A stretch of 64,000 nucleotides of DNA from Rhodospirillaceae bacterium (GCA_018662005.1 JABJHA010000027.1:56074-120073), one strand, 5' to 3'; shown: positions 28,818-37,993, counted from the first letter of the stretch. The notes: generated by a model not told the origin, from the sequence alone. Program-made: numbers and translations.

Positions 28818-28852
28818 CTCTTAACCAATTTTTACCGCACCCTTCCCTGATC

Positions 28853-29302
28853 ATGACAAATCAAACGCCTGAAAAAATGCACGGCACCTGTGTCGAGGTC
28901 GATGGTCTTGGTGTCCTCTTGTGTGGTCCCCCGGGAAGTGGCAAATCCGATCTGGCATTACGCCTGATCGATGAAGGGGCCCGGCTGATCGCCGATGACT
29001 ACACGGAACTGTCCGTCGACAACGGCAAGCTGAGTGCACGCGCCCCCGAACCGATCAAGGATTTGATTGAAGTCCGCGGTGTCGGGGTGCTGAAAATCGG
29101 CGCCGCCCTGCAAGCCGAACTTGGCGTCGTCATCGACCTGGACATGGCCGGTGATGTCGAACGTTTACCTGACGACGAAACCGTAGAGCTTCTGGGCCTG
29201 CCCGTTGCCCGCTTTTGTCTCGCCCCGTTTGAAGCATCGGCCCCGGCAAAGGTCCGCCTTATCGTGCGTCGGGTAAAAGGCGACATTGTGCATGTTCCTT
29301 AA
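28853..29302 (+). CDS. hprK: HPr kinase/phosphorylase, short alphaproteobacterial form
   Basis: Phosphorylates a Ser of HPr and probably removes it. 149 residues, catalytic domain only, as usual in alphaproteobacteria (Gram-positive HprK is about twice as long). The P-loop GPPGSGKS is at 25-32 and the HprK signature IEVRGVGVLKIG follows. The start MTNQTP lies a little downstream of the chvG stop; an in-frame start overlapping chvG is also open. Its target HPr is encoded three genes on. Confidence 0.88.
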   Translation: MTNQTPEKMHGTCVEVDGLGVLLCGPPGSGKSDLALRLIDEGARLIADDYTELSVDNGKLSARAPEPIKDLIEVRGVGVLKIGAALQAELGVVIDLDMAGDVERLPDDETVELLGLPVARFCLAPFEASAPAKVRLIVRRVKGDIVHVP

Positions 29303-29317
29303 ACAGAGCCGACAATC

Positions 29318-30238
29318 ATGACCGATGACGCGATCTCCATACCGGCCTTCAGTGAGGCAACCCCGGGCAAGGTGCTTGGCGTGCTGCTGGTTACTGGGAT
29401 GTCCGGGGCCGGCAAGACATCAGCCCTGAAAGCGTTGGAGGATATGGGTTATGAAGCCATCGACAATGTCCCCTTAACGCTGCTGGGCGCACTTGTTAAG
29501 CCACCGCAACAAGATGGTTTCCAGCGTCCGATCGCCATCGGTGTCGATTTTCGCACCCGCGGGTTCGCCATCGACACCTTCATCAGCGAACTGGACAGCA
29601 TGTTCGAGGAGAGTTCGCTTGAAGCCAAAGTCCTGTTCATTGATTGTGATGACGACGAACTGCGCCGACGCTACGCCGAAACCCGACATCGCCACCCACT
29701 GGCCCAGGATCGACCGGTCAGTGACGGGATCGCCCGCGAGCGCACACTGGTGTCACCGCTAAGAGACCGCGCCGATGTGGTCATCGACACCACCCGATTT
29801 GGGCCCGGTGAACTGAAGAGAATTTTAAGCGGTCACTTTGATATTGCAGACGATTTCGGCTTGAGTGTCTTTGTCACCTCGTTTTCCTACCGTCAGGGAT
29901 TGCCGCGTGAGGCCGACCTTGTTTTTGATGTGCGTTTTCTCGCCAACCCCCATTATGATCCTGCCCTGAAGGACTTGAGCGGCAAGGACGACGCTGTTGG
30001 CGCCTTCATCGCCGGGGATGCCGGCTTCGGGATTTTTTTCGATAACCTGACCGCTTTTTTAAGTCCCTTGTTGCCGCGTTACGCGGCGGAAGGTAAAAGT
30101 TACCTGACGATAGCCCTGGGATGTACAGGCGGTCGTCACCGTTCAGTGTATGTCGCCGAAAAGCTAGCCCGGTGGATTGAACAAGAAGAGCGTCAGGTTC
30201 ATCTGTTGCATCGAGACTTGAACAAAGGGACTGATTAA
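29318..30238 (+). CDS. rapZ: RNase adapter protein RapZ (YvcJ family)
   Basis: 306 residues with Walker A GMSGAGKT at 27-34, DMGYEAIDNVP, and the C-terminal RapZ motif LGCTGGRHRSVY (about 265-276). In E. coli RapZ binds the sRNA GlmZ and presents it to RNase E, controlling glucosamine-6-phosphate synthase; in alphaproteobacteria the RNA partner is unknown. Directly followed by the EIIA gene, whose ATG comes right after its stop. The conserved linkage to PTS genes suggests shared control of amino-sugar and carbon status. Confidence 0.92.
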   Translation: MTDDAISIPAFSEATPGKVLGVLLVTGMSGAGKTSALKALEDMGYEAIDNVPLTLLGALVKPPQQDGFQRPIAIGVDFRTRGFAIDTFISELDSMFEESSLEAKVLFIDCDDDELRRRYAETRHRHPLAQDRPVSDGIARERTLVSPLRDRADVVIDTTRFGPGELKRILSGHFDIADDFGLSVFVTSFSYRQGLPREADLVFDVRFLANPHYDPALKDLSGKDDAVGAFIAGDAGFGIFFDNLTAFLSPLLPRYAAEGKSYLTIALGCTGGRHRSVYVAEKLARWIEQEERQVHLLHRDLNKGTD

Positions 30239-30646
30239 ATGATTGGCATGGTTCTGGTCACCCACGGTCGTCTTGCTGACGAATTCATCAATGCCCTGGA
30301 GCATGTGGTTGGCGCGCAGGAGCATGTTGAGACGATCTGCATCGGCCCGGATGATGATATGGAGCAACGACGCAAGGAAATTCTGGCTTCCATCACCAAA
30401 GTCGATCAGGGAAAGGGCGTCGTCTTGTTGACTGACATGTTTGGTGGAACCCCGTCCAATTTGGCCATTTCTGTTATCGACAAGGCAAATGTTGAAGTCA
30501 TTGCCGGAATTAATCTGCCGATGTTGATTAAACTTGTTTCAGTCAGAAAAACAGAAAGCCTGATGGAAGCCGCTGGCAGCGCCCAGGAAGCCGGGCGCAA
30601 ATACATCAACATTGCCTCACAACTGTTAAGCCAGGAACCGGCATGA
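30239..30646 (+). CDS. PTS EIIA component, mannose family
   Basis: 135 residues with probable phospho-His9 (VLVTHGRLADEF) and the FGGTPSN loop. No EIIB, EIIC or EIID genes are present, so this is a regulatory rather than sugar-transporting EIIA, as in the alphaproteobacterial hprK-EIIA-HPr-EI locus. It starts immediately after rapZ and overlaps ptsH by ATGA. Confidence 0.9.
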   Translation: MIGMVLVTHGRLADEFINALEHVVGAQEHVETICIGPDDDMEQRRKEILASITKVDQGKGVVLLTDMFGGTPSNLAISVIDKANVEVIAGINLPMLIKLVSVRKTESLMEAAGSAQEAGRKYINIASQLLSQEPA

Positions 30647-30927
30647 ATGGTGATACCGGGCAATTTACCGGCACCGCTACAATCCTGAATCAACGAGGTT
30701 TGCACGCCCGCGCCGCCGCCAAATTTGTCAAAACGGCAGGCGTCTTCAAGGCGGACATCGCCGTCAGCCGGCAAGGCCAGACCGTATCGGGACATTCAAT
30801 TATGGGCTTGATGATGTTGGCCGCAAGCACCGGCTGTGAGATTGAAATTGCCTGCAACGGCGTCGATGCGCAGGGTGCGCTGGACACCCTTATGGAACTG
30901 GTCGCCAACAAGTTCGAGGAAGAATAG
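30643..30927 (+). CDS. ptsH: phosphocarrier protein HPr
   Basis: 94 residues. His21 (RGLHARAAAKF) is the site phosphorylated by enzyme I, and Ser52 (GHSIMGLMML) is the expected HprK target, so both regulatory sites are intact. Coupled by overlap to the EIIA gene before and to ptsI after (its TAG shares a base with the GTG of ptsI). Confidence 0.93.
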   Translation: MNGDTGQFTGTATILNQRGLHARAAAKFVKTAGVFKADIAVSRQGQTVSGHSIMGLMMLAASTGCEIEIACNGVDAQGALDTLMELVANKFEEE

Positions 30928-32681
30928 TGCTGCCCAGGGAACAAACCTTCATCGGACTGGGCGTTTCGCCGGGCATTGGCATCGGTGATGTTCACGAGCG
31001 CGAAAGCGGTGCTATTGATGTGCCGGAATATTCCATCCCCGTCAAAGGCATCGATAAAGAACTGGAGCGTCTGCATACCGCCGTTTCAGGGGCCCGCAGG
31101 CAGATTGGCCGACTGCGCGCCAAGGCCAGATCACTGCCCGGACTGGCTGCCGGTGAAATGGAAATACTGCTCGATGCCTACATCCAGATGCTTAAAAGTT
31201 CCCGCCTGATCCGGGGCGCTGAAAATCGCATCGCCAGTGAGCGCATCAATGCCGAGGCCGCCGTTCACGCGGAACTGACGGAAATTTCCGGCGCTTTCTC
31301 GAAGATGGATGATGCCTATCTGGCTGCCCGCCTGGACGACATCCGCGAGGTTGCTGCGCGCCTGATCCGTAACCTTGTAAAGAAACCAAGCCGTTCCACA
31401 CACAAGGCCCCCAAAGGATCGGTCATCGTCGCCGAGGAACTGACCCCTGCCGATGCTGCCCAGCTTGACCCGGCCCGCGTTGTCGGTTTTGCGACAGCCC
31501 TGGGTGGCGCTGAAGGTCACACCGCCATCATGGCCCGCGCCCTTGGCCTGCCTGCCGTCCTTGGCGCCGCCGAATTGCTGCAAGGGGCAAAAAGCGGCGA
31601 TCGCATTATTGTCGACGGCGACAGGGGCCGCATTGTCATTAACCCGAAACCGGCGACCATTGCCGCTTACGAACGCCGCCAACAGGAAATCCATCAGGAA
31701 ACCAAGCGCCTCAACACAATGCGCAATCAGCCGGCGGTAACCCGCGATGGTATTGCAGTGGGGCTTCAGGCCAATATGGAACTGCCGGTGCAACTGGGCC
31801 CTATTGGCCAGGCGGGTGCTGGCGGCATCGGCCTACTACGCAGCGAATTCATGTTTATGAACCGGCCTGACATCCCCAGTGAAGACGAGCAGTACGAAAT
31901 CCTGCACACCATTGTGAAGGGTATGGACGGACATCCGGTAACCATCCGCACCCTAGATGTCGGCGGTGAAAAAATCGCCGCCTCGTTGCTCGACAGATTT
32001 GGCGAGAGTGTTTCATCAGCCTTGGGTTTGCGCGGTATTCGACTGTCTCTGGCCCATGTGGAAGTCTTTGAAACCCAAATCAGGGCAATTTTAAGAGCCA
32101 GCGCCGCAGGGCCGGTTCGCATTCTGTTGCCCATGGTCACAACCACCAGTGAAATCCGCAAAGCCCGCGAGATCATCAAACAAATGGCCAAAAACCTGAA
32201 ACGCCGCAAGATCGCCATGGCTGCTGAATTGCCGCCCGTTGGTGTTATGATCGAAGTTCCCGGTGCTGCGCTGTCGGCCGACGCTCTGGCCCAGGTCGCC
32301 GATTTCTTTGCCATCGGCTCCAACGATCTGACCATGTACACACTGGCCATTGACCGTTCCGACGAGCAGGTTGCCAGCCTGTATAACCCCTTGCATCCAT
32401 CAGTGCTGCGGTTGATCCAGTTTTCCGCCGAAGCGGCCTTACGGGCCAGAATCCCGGTCAGCATTTGCGGTGAAATGGCGGGCGACCCGCGTTTCACGGC
32501 CTTGTTGCTGGGGCTGGGCCTGAGGGAACTTTCCATGACGGCGGCATCAATCCCGCGCGTCAAACAGCGCATCCGCGATCTCGACCTGCTGGCGGCCGAA
32601 GCCCGCGCCCGGGTTATCATGGACCAGGTCGACGCCGGGCGTATTCATATGCTGGTGGATGATTTTAACGCGCTCGCCTAG
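30927..32681 (+). CDS. ptsI: PTS enzyme I (PEP-protein phosphotransferase)
   Basis: Transfers phosphate from PEP to HPr. 584 residues, GTG start. The phospho-His198 lies in GGAEGHTAIMAR and the catalytic Cys in SICGEMAGD. There is no N-terminal GAF domain, so it is EI rather than the nitrogen-type EI-Ntr. Last gene of the chvI-to-ptsI run; the stop is followed directly by a structured repeat. Confidence 0.94.
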   Translation: MLPREQTFIGLGVSPGIGIGDVHERESGAIDVPEYSIPVKGIDKELERLHTAVSGARRQIGRLRAKARSLPGLAAGEMEILLDAYIQMLKSSRLIRGAENRIASERINAEAAVHAELTEISGAFSKMDDAYLAARLDDIREVAARLIRNLVKKPSRSTHKAPKGSVIVAEELTPADAAQLDPARVVGFATALGGAEGHTAIMARALGLPAVLGAAELLQGAKSGDRIIVDGDRGRIVINPKPATIAAYERRQQEIHQETKRLNTMRNQPAVTRDGIAVGLQANMELPVQLGPIGQAGAGGIGLLRSEFMFMNRPDIPSEDEQYEILHTIVKGMDGHPVTIRTLDVGGEKIAASLLDRFGESVSSALGLRGIRLSLAHVEVFETQIRAILRASAAGPVRILLPMVTTTSEIRKAREIIKQMAKNLKRRKIAMAAELPPVGVMIEVPGAALSADALAQVADFFAIGSNDLTMYTLAIDRSDEQVASLYNPLHPSVLRLIQFSAEAALRARIPVSICGEMAGDPRFTALLLGLGLRELSMTAASIPRVKQRIRDLDLLAAEARARVIMDQVDAGRIHMLVDDFNALA

Positions 32682-32688
32682 TTATTTC

Positions 32689-32938
32689 CCCTCAAGTGCC
32701 GGGCGAGGCCGTCCGGCCACTTGGCTCGCCGCAGTGGCGGCGGCCCGTAGTCGAGGGCTTGAAGAAAGTATGTGAGCCCGGCCTTTTAAGGATAAAGCTC
32801 CTGTCACCATTTGAAACTAAACTTCCAGAGGCCCAGCCAAGAGAGCGGAGCGAACGCCCGGCGACTGAGGGACTTGATCCTTATGCGAGCCAAGGGGTCG
32901 GAGACCCCGCCCGGCGCTTGAGGGGCTTGATCCTTAAT
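32689..32938. repeat. structured intergenic repeat, copy A (upstream of ahcY)
   Basis: Fills most of the 334-base gap between ptsI and ahcY. A head (32689-32729: GCCGGGCGAGGCCGTCC and so on) is followed by a CGCCGC/GCGGCG hairpin (32727-32742), a diverged terminator-like stretch, a tail (32835-32871) and a second tail (32885-32924) that is nearly the exact reverse complement of the head. Each tail ends with CTTGATCCTTA. The same order of elements recurs after ahcY as copy B. Confidence 0.8.
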
Positions 32939-33015
32939 GAGCCTTGCGAAGGCGCTTATACCCTGCTAAACCCGCCCTCTTATTTACTCAAAAATTCGTA
33001 TCAGGAGCCGCATCA

Positions 33016-34311
33016 ATGAGCGCTTTTACCGATTACAAGGTTGCCGACATGTCGTTGGCGGAATGGGGCCGCAAGGAAGTGGCCATCGCCGAAACCGAAA
33101 TGCCGGGCCTGATGGCCCTGCGCACCGAACACAAAGGCAAGAATCCCCTTAAAGGCGCACGCATCGCCGGTTGTTTGCACATGACCATCCAGACTGCCGT
33201 GCTGATGGAAACCCTCGTTGAACTGGGCGCTGAACTGCGCTGGAGCTCGTGCAACATTTTCTCCACCCAGGATCAGGCCGCTGCGGCCATGGTTCAGGCC
33301 GAAATTCCAACCTTCGCCTGGAAAGGTGAAACGGAAGAGGAATTCCTGTGGTGCATCGTTCAAACCATCGAAGGTCCAGACGGCTGGCGTCCGAACATGA
33401 TTCTGGATGATGGCGGCGACCTGACCCTGATGATGCACGAGGATTACCCGGATCTGCTGAATGACGTCAAAGGCCTGTCTGAGGAAACCACCACCGGCGT
33501 TCACAGGCTTTATGAAATGGTCAAGGAAGGCTCGCTGAAAGTTCCGGCCATCAACGTCAACGATTCGGTGACCAAGTCGAAATTCGACAACCTGTATGGC
33601 TGCCGCGAAAGCCTGCCCGATGGCATCAAGCGCGCCACCGATGTGATGTTGGCCGGCAAGATCGCCGTGATCGCCGGTTATGGCGACGTTGGCAAGGGTT
33701 CTGCAGCATCGCTTCGCAATCAGGGGGCTCGCGTTCGGGTCACCGAAATCGATCCGATCTGCGCCCTGCAAGCGGCCATGGAAGGGTACGAAGTGACCAC
33801 CATGGAAGACGCCGTCGCAACTGGCGATATCTTCGTTACCTGCACCGGCAACCTGGATGTCATTACCGTTGACCACATGCGTGAAATGAAGGACAGGGCC
33901 ATCGTTTGCAACATCGGCCACTTCGATTCGGAAATTCAGGTCGCCGGTCTTCGCAATCTGAAATGGCACAACGTCAAACCGCAGGTCGATGAAATCGAAT
34001 TCCCTGATGGCAAGCGCATCATCCTGCTCGCCGAGGGCCGTCTGGTTAATCTGGGCTGCGCCACCGGCCACCCCAGCTTCGTCATGAGCGCCTCGTTCAC
34101 CAATCAGGTGCTGGCCCAGATCGAACTGTGGGACAATTCGGACAACTACAAAAACGAAGTTTACGTACTGCCCAAACATCTGGATGAAAAAGTCGCGACC
34201 CTGCATCTGGACAAACTGGGCGTCAAAATGACCGTCCTGACCGACAAGCAGGCCGACTATGTAAGCTTAAGCAAAACCGGCCCGTTCAAGCCCGATCATT
34301 ACCGTTATTAA
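33016..34311 (+). CDS. ahcY: adenosylhomocysteinase (S-adenosylhomocysteine hydrolase)
   Basis: Splits S-adenosylhomocysteine into adenosine and homocysteine, completing the methyl cycle. 431 residues, the bacterial length. The NAD site is [14 protein letters not shown] (about 218-231), and the C-terminal Lys-Pro-Asp-His-Tyr-Arg-Tyr end that closes over NAD of the partner subunit is present. ATG has AGGAG 8 bases upstream; an in-frame upstream extension lies in repeat DNA and was dropped. Flanked by repeats A and B, so it forms its own transcript. Confidence 0.96.
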   Translation: MSAFTDYKVADMSLAEWGRKEVAIAETEMPGLMALRTEHKGKNPLKGARIAGCLHMTIQTAVLMETLVELGAELRWSSCNIFSTQDQAAAAMVQAEIPTFAWKGETEEEFLWCIVQTIEGPDGWRPNMILDDGGDLTLMMHEDYPDLLNDVKGLSEETTTGVHRLYEMVKEGSLKVPAINVNDSVTKSKFDNLYGCRESLPDGIKRATDVMLAGKIAVIAGYGDVGKGSAASLRNQGARVRVTEIDPICALQAAMEGYEVTTMEDAVATGDIFVTCTGNLDVITVDHMREMKDRAIVCNIGHFDSEIQVAGLRNLKWHNVKPQVDEIEFPDGKRIILLAEGRLVNLGCATGHPSFVMSASFTNQVLAQIELWDNSDNYKNEVYVLPKHLDEKVATLHLDKLGVKMTVLTDKQADYVSLSKTGPFKPDHYRY

Positions 34312-34318
34312 TATCTAT

Positions 34319-34510
34319 CCCTCAGGCGCCGGGCGGGGCCGTCCGGCCCCTTGGCTCGCCGCATAAGCGGCGGCCCGCAGTCGCGGGCTTGGGGAACCAA
34401 GTTTAAATGGCGACAGGATATTCTCCTGTCGCCATTTTTATTTTGACTTCCAGAGACCCAGCCAAGAGAGCGGAGTGAACGCCCGGCGCATGAGGGGCTT
34501 GATCCTTAAT
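34319..34510. repeat. structured intergenic repeat, copy B (downstream of ahcY)
   Basis: Homologous to copy A. Contains three neighbouring perfect 6-bp hairpins with 4-base loops (34335-34350, 34357-34372, 34373-34388), then the ahcY terminator, then a tail (34460-34496) that is a diverged inverse of the head, ending with CTTGATCCTTAA. It occupies most of the 260-base gap before the divL-like gene. Confidence 0.8.
34405..34440 (+). terminator. rho-independent terminator of ahcY, inside repeat B
   Basis: A perfect 14-bp stem (AAATGGCGACAGGA paired with its complement at 34424-34437), 5-base loop, followed by a T-rich run reaching 34444. Copy A holds a decayed version near 32790-32812. Confidence 0.88.
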
Positions 34511-34571
34511 ATAGAGCTATCCTTAATCCCCACCCTTTTCTTATTGCCCGTCGCGCTTTAAGATTCTCCCC

Positions 34572-36932
34572 GTGTTTGATTCCCTGACCAATGCGCCTGT
34601 TCTGGCTTTCGCGTTCGGTGCTCTCGCCGTGCTGGCGCTGGCCGTGCCGTTACTGTTGTGGCTTGTAAAACGGATGCAACGACTGCAAAGCAATAATGTT
34701 CACCTGGCCAGTGACGCCGAACAGGGACGTGAAATTCTCGCCGCCGCACCTGATGGCCTTTTTATGTGGGACCATGCAAAGGGTGAGGAGCGCTGCTCAC
34801 GACGACTCGCCGTTTTGCTCGGCCTGAACGCCGGGACCGGTGCCCGCTTCACTGATGTACAGGCCAAATTTGACGCGCCAGAGGCCCGCGCCCTTGAGCG
34901 CGCCGTAAATGATTTGCACGGGCAAGGGGCATCATTCGACCTGCTTTTAAAGCTGGGGGGGCGGACCATTCAGGCAACCGGAACCCGGGCCTCGACCATC
35001 GAAGGCAAACCCCTGGACGATCTGATGTGGATGCGCGATGTCAGCGAGGCGCCGCGCCCGCAACCACAAGACAAGCCATCCGCGGACACAGCCGCACACG
35101 AACATTTCCATCAATTGCTCGATACCTTGCCCATGGCGGTGTGGATCAGGGACGGCAATCTGGATGTCGTTTTTTCCAACCGTGCCGCCGCCACCATCGC
35201 CGCCAGTGATGACAGTCGGGCCCTGGCCGCGCAAGCGCGTACAGAAAACCGGCAGCAGACCCAGTTGCATACCTTTGACATGGAAGCCCAGCCCAAGCAA
35301 TTCCAGGTTAGTGAAGTTCCGGCTCGTGGCTGGAGCGGCACCATCGGCTTTGCCCGGGAATATCAGGCACAAAACACACAGAGTGAGCTAAAAGTCCTCG
35401 ATAACCTGAGCACCGCCATCGCCATTTTCGGACCCGAACGCAGACTGACATTTTGCAACGATGCCTACGCCTCCCTTTGGCGTTTCGATCCCGACTGGCT
35501 GGCTGGCGAGCCCTCTTTGAGTGAAATTCTCGACCGTTTGCGAGAACGCAGACAATTGCCCGAAGTCGCCGACTTCCGCGCCTTCAAGGAGCAACAAAAC
35601 ACTCTGTTTGACACCCTTGATAAGGCCCACGAGGAACTGCTGCATCTTCCTGACGGACGAACACTGCGCTGTGTTGTCACCCCCCACGAGCCCGCCGGTC
35701 TGGTTTATTCCTATGAAGATGTCAGTGATCGTCTTGCCCTTGAGCGTTCGTTCAAAACCCTAAACGCCGTGCAGCGCGAAACCCTGGACAATCTCTATGA
35801 AGGCATCGCCGTGTTTGGCAGTGATGGTCGGATGAAACTTTCCAATCCGGCATTTGCGGAACTTTGGAACCTTGGCGAACCCGTTCTGGCTGGTGATCCG
35901 CATCTTAGCGACATCATCAATGCGACACGCCCTCTGATCACCGGTATTGAAGACAGCAGCGATGAAAAATGGCAGGCTTATGTGAAAGATCAGGTCGCCC
36001 AGTTTAGCGGTCGTCAGGCGGCTGGCGGTCGCCTTCAATTAAGCGATGGGGCAGTCCTTGAATATTCCAGTGTGCCCCTGCCCGACGGGGCGGTGCTGCT
36101 TAGCTATCTGGATGTTTCCGATAGCGCCCGGGTCGAAGCGGCCCTGCGCCAGCGGGCCGAAGCCCTGTCCCAGGCCAACCGCCTGAAATCAGAATTCATC
36201 GCCAACGTTTCCTACGAAGTGCGCACCCCGCTGACCACCCTGAAGGGCTTTGCCGACATTCTCGCCCAGGAATATTTTGGTGATTTGAACGTCCGTCAAA
36301 AGGAATACTGTCAGGGCATTCTCGACAGTGCTCAGGGACTGACCAACGTCATCAATGACATTCTCGACATGGCCAGTATCGAAGCCGGCATGATGACCCT
36401 GGAACTCGATACGGTGGAAATTCATTCCATGCTCGCTTCGGTTCTTAACCTGACCAATGAAAGGGCGCGCCGTAAAAGCCTTGAAATCGATTTTGATTGC
36501 CCGCCTGACATCGGCTGGATTGTCGCTGACGAGAAACGTCTGAAACAGGTGCTGTTCTATTTGTTGTCCAACGCCGTCAACGTCTCCCCTGCCCGTGGAA
36601 CAGTCCACCTGCAAGCCGTCCGCAGCGGCGAGAAAGATAACGCCTTTGTCAGCTTCATGATCACCAGTCTGACCAGTGGCGTCAGCCAGGCCGAGCAACT
36701 GGATATTTTCTCGACCTTCGATAATGCCGGCAATGCCGCCACACCAAGCGGTGAAGGCGTGCAGATGGGGGTCGGACTGGGGTTATCGCTGGTCCAGCGT
36801 TTCGTCGAACTGCACGGTGGCGAAGTTCAGGTCAAATCCCCACAAGGCAGGGGCACGACCATCACCTGCAGGCTTCCTGCAACCGGTGCCGGGGCGGCCC
36901 AGGAACCGGACCTGTCGGTTGTCAGCGGCTAA
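34572..36932 (+). CDS. divL: DivL-like multi-PAS sensor kinase with Tyr in the H-box
   Basis: 786 residues from a GTG start: an N-terminal membrane helix (about 8-33), several PAS-like domains (about 50-520, including PEGIAVFG-type starts near 285 and 410), a dimerisation domain and a HATPase-like domain (about 650-770). The H-box reads NVSYEVRTPLT: the phospho-His is replaced by Tyr548, the hallmark of Caulobacter DivL, a cell-fate kinase that acts with CckA. The ATPase domain keeps NAVNVSP and GVGLGLSLVQRF. The gene order ahcY, this gene, tsaE, amgK, murU, addB supports orthology; the symbol remains an inference. Confidence 0.8.
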   Translation: MFDSLTNAPVLAFAFGALAVLALAVPLLLWLVKRMQRLQSNNVHLASDAEQGREILAAAPDGLFMWDHAKGEERCSRRLAVLLGLNAGTGARFTDVQAKFDAPEARALERAVNDLHGQGASFDLLLKLGGRTIQATGTRASTIEGKPLDDLMWMRDVSEAPRPQPQDKPSADTAAHEHFHQLLDTLPMAVWIRDGNLDVVFSNRAAATIAASDDSRALAAQARTENRQQTQLHTFDMEAQPKQFQVSEVPARGWSGTIGFAREYQAQNTQSELKVLDNLSTAIAIFGPERRLTFCNDAYASLWRFDPDWLAGEPSLSEILDRLRERRQLPEVADFRAFKEQQNTLFDTLDKAHEELLHLPDGRTLRCVVTPHEPAGLVYSYEDVSDRLALERSFKTLNAVQRETLDNLYEGIAVFGSDGRMKLSNPAFAELWNLGEPVLAGDPHLSDIINATRPLITGIEDSSDEKWQAYVKDQVAQFSGRQAAGGRLQLSDGAVLEYSSVPLPDGAVLLSYLDVSDSARVEAALRQRAEALSQANRLKSEFIANVSYEVRTPLTTLKGFADILAQEYFGDLNVRQKEYCQGILDSAQGLTNVINDILDMASIEAGMMTLELDTVEIHSMLASVLNLTNERARRKSLEIDFDCPPDIGWIVADEKRLKQVLFYLLSNAVNVSPARGTVHLQAVRSGEKDNAFVSFMITSLTSGVSQAEQLDIFSTFDNAGNAATPSGEGVQMGVGLGLSLVQRFVELHGGEVQVKSPQGRGTTITCRLPATGAGAAQEPDLSVVSG

Positions 36933-36960
36933 TTCAATACAAACAGGGGAAAAATAGAAC

Positions 36961-37437
36961 ATGACATCGACAAGCTTGTTTGAAACACCCTATCAGGAAC
37001 GTTTTTTCGAAGATTACATTGAAGGAATGGTTCTGACATTCGGTTCCGTGACCGTTAACGAGGCCCAAATTATTGACTTCGCCAAACGTTTTGACCCGCA
37101 GGTCTATCATATCGACCCCGATGGCGCCAAAGACACCATTTACGGCGGCGTGATCGCCAGCGGATGGCATACGGGGTCATTGATGATGAGTATGATGGTG
37201 CCGTATTATTTATCAGATAAATCGAGCATGGGTTCCCCGGGCCTGAAAAACCTGCACTGGCTGGCTCCGGTCCGCCCCGGCGATACGCTGTCCGTTCGCC
37301 TTAAGATCACTGAATGTCGGCGCTCGCAATCCAGACCTGACCGCGGCATCGTCAAATCCTTTGTCGAGGTTCTCAATCAGGACCAGGTTGTGGTCATGGA
37401 TTTTAATGCCGTCAACTTCACCGCCTGTCGCGCCTAG
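36961..37437 (+). CDS. MaoC-like dehydratase / (R)-specific enoyl hydratase
   Basis: 158 residues with a hot-dog fold and the hydratase motif: the Asp of RFDPQVYHIDPD, the His five residues on, and GGVIASGWHT. Expected to hydrate an enoyl-CoA; the substrate cannot be told. It follows the divL-like gene by 28 bases and its end overlaps the convergent GNAT gene by 20 bases. Confidence 0.85.
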   Translation: MTSTSLFETPYQERFFEDYIEGMVLTFGSVTVNEAQIIDFAKRFDPQVYHIDPDGAKDTIYGGVIASGWHTGSLMMSMMVPYYLSDKSSMGSPGLKNLHWLAPVRPGDTLSVRLKITECRRSQSRPDRGIVKSFVEVLNQDQVVVMDFNAVNFTACRA

Positions 37438-37993
37438 CAGGCTGCTTGAGTATTTTGCGCATGATCGGCCGGGTTTCGGAACGGCGCAGAACTTCTTTAA
37501 ACCCGGCCCGCAAAAAAACATCGGCGAACCCGACCCAGGCATAGACTGGCGGGTAGGGTTTCTTGCTTGGCTCAATCGGATAGCCTTCGAGGATAAAGGC
37601 CCCGGATTTTTCTGCAAAGTCGCAGGCCGTCTGTAGCAAGGCCAAAGATACCCCGCGTTTGCGGTGGCTTTTGTGAACAAAGAAGCACGATACCGACCAT
37701 ACCTTCTTATCATCAACGGGTTTTAGAATTATTGAAGATTCCAGCCTTGGGAATTTTTCCCGTGGCGCGACCTGAATCCAGCCGACGGGTTTTTTATCAT
37801 CGAAAGCAACCAGCCCCGGCACTTCCCCCGACTGGAAAACAGCCTTCATGGCGCGACGGTTTTTTTCACCCATCTGTGCTTCCATCTGCTTATTGGCAAG
37901 CCGCCACAACATACACCAGCAACCACCGCAGCCACCCTTTTCGCCCATCACACCCTCGAAAGAATTCCAGGTTGCCGGGCGGATGTCGATCAT
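37418..37993 (-). CDS. GNAT family acetyltransferase
   Basis: 191 residues. The acetyl-CoA site is in the segment SCFFVHKSHRKRGVSLALL (about 101-119), the V/I-x-x-x-x-R/K-x-x-G/R pattern. The N-terminal Gly/Cys-rich GGCGGCWCMLWR stretch is typical of one uncharacterised GNAT subgroup. Translation is coupled to the ferredoxin reductase upstream (ATGA overlap). The acetylated target is unknown. Confidence 0.82.
   Translation of the reverse strand: MIDIRPATWNSFEGVMGEKGGCGGCWCMLWRLANKQMEAQMGEKNRRAMKAVFQSGEVPGLVAFDDKKPVGWIQVAPREKFPRLESSIILKPVDDKKVWSVSCFFVHKSHRKRGVSLALLQTACDFAEKSGAFILEGYPIEPSKKPYPPVYAWVGFADVFLRAGFKEVLRRSETRPIMRKILKQPARRDRR

Noticed and set aside
32941..33015. SAH riboswitch upstream of ahcY
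   Set aside because: Such switches are known before ahcY in some proteobacteria, but the conserved core sequence of that class was not found; the region only has a small GCCTT-GCG-AAGGC hairpin.
33013..34206. 397-residue open frame on the minus strand
   Set aside because: Exact antisense shadow of ahcY, whose protein is fully conserved; composition is typical of mirrored coding sequence.
32689..34510. CRISPR array or IS element around ahcY
   Set aside because: The repeats are not evenly spaced with unique spacers and there is no transposase; they are homologous intergenic blocks.
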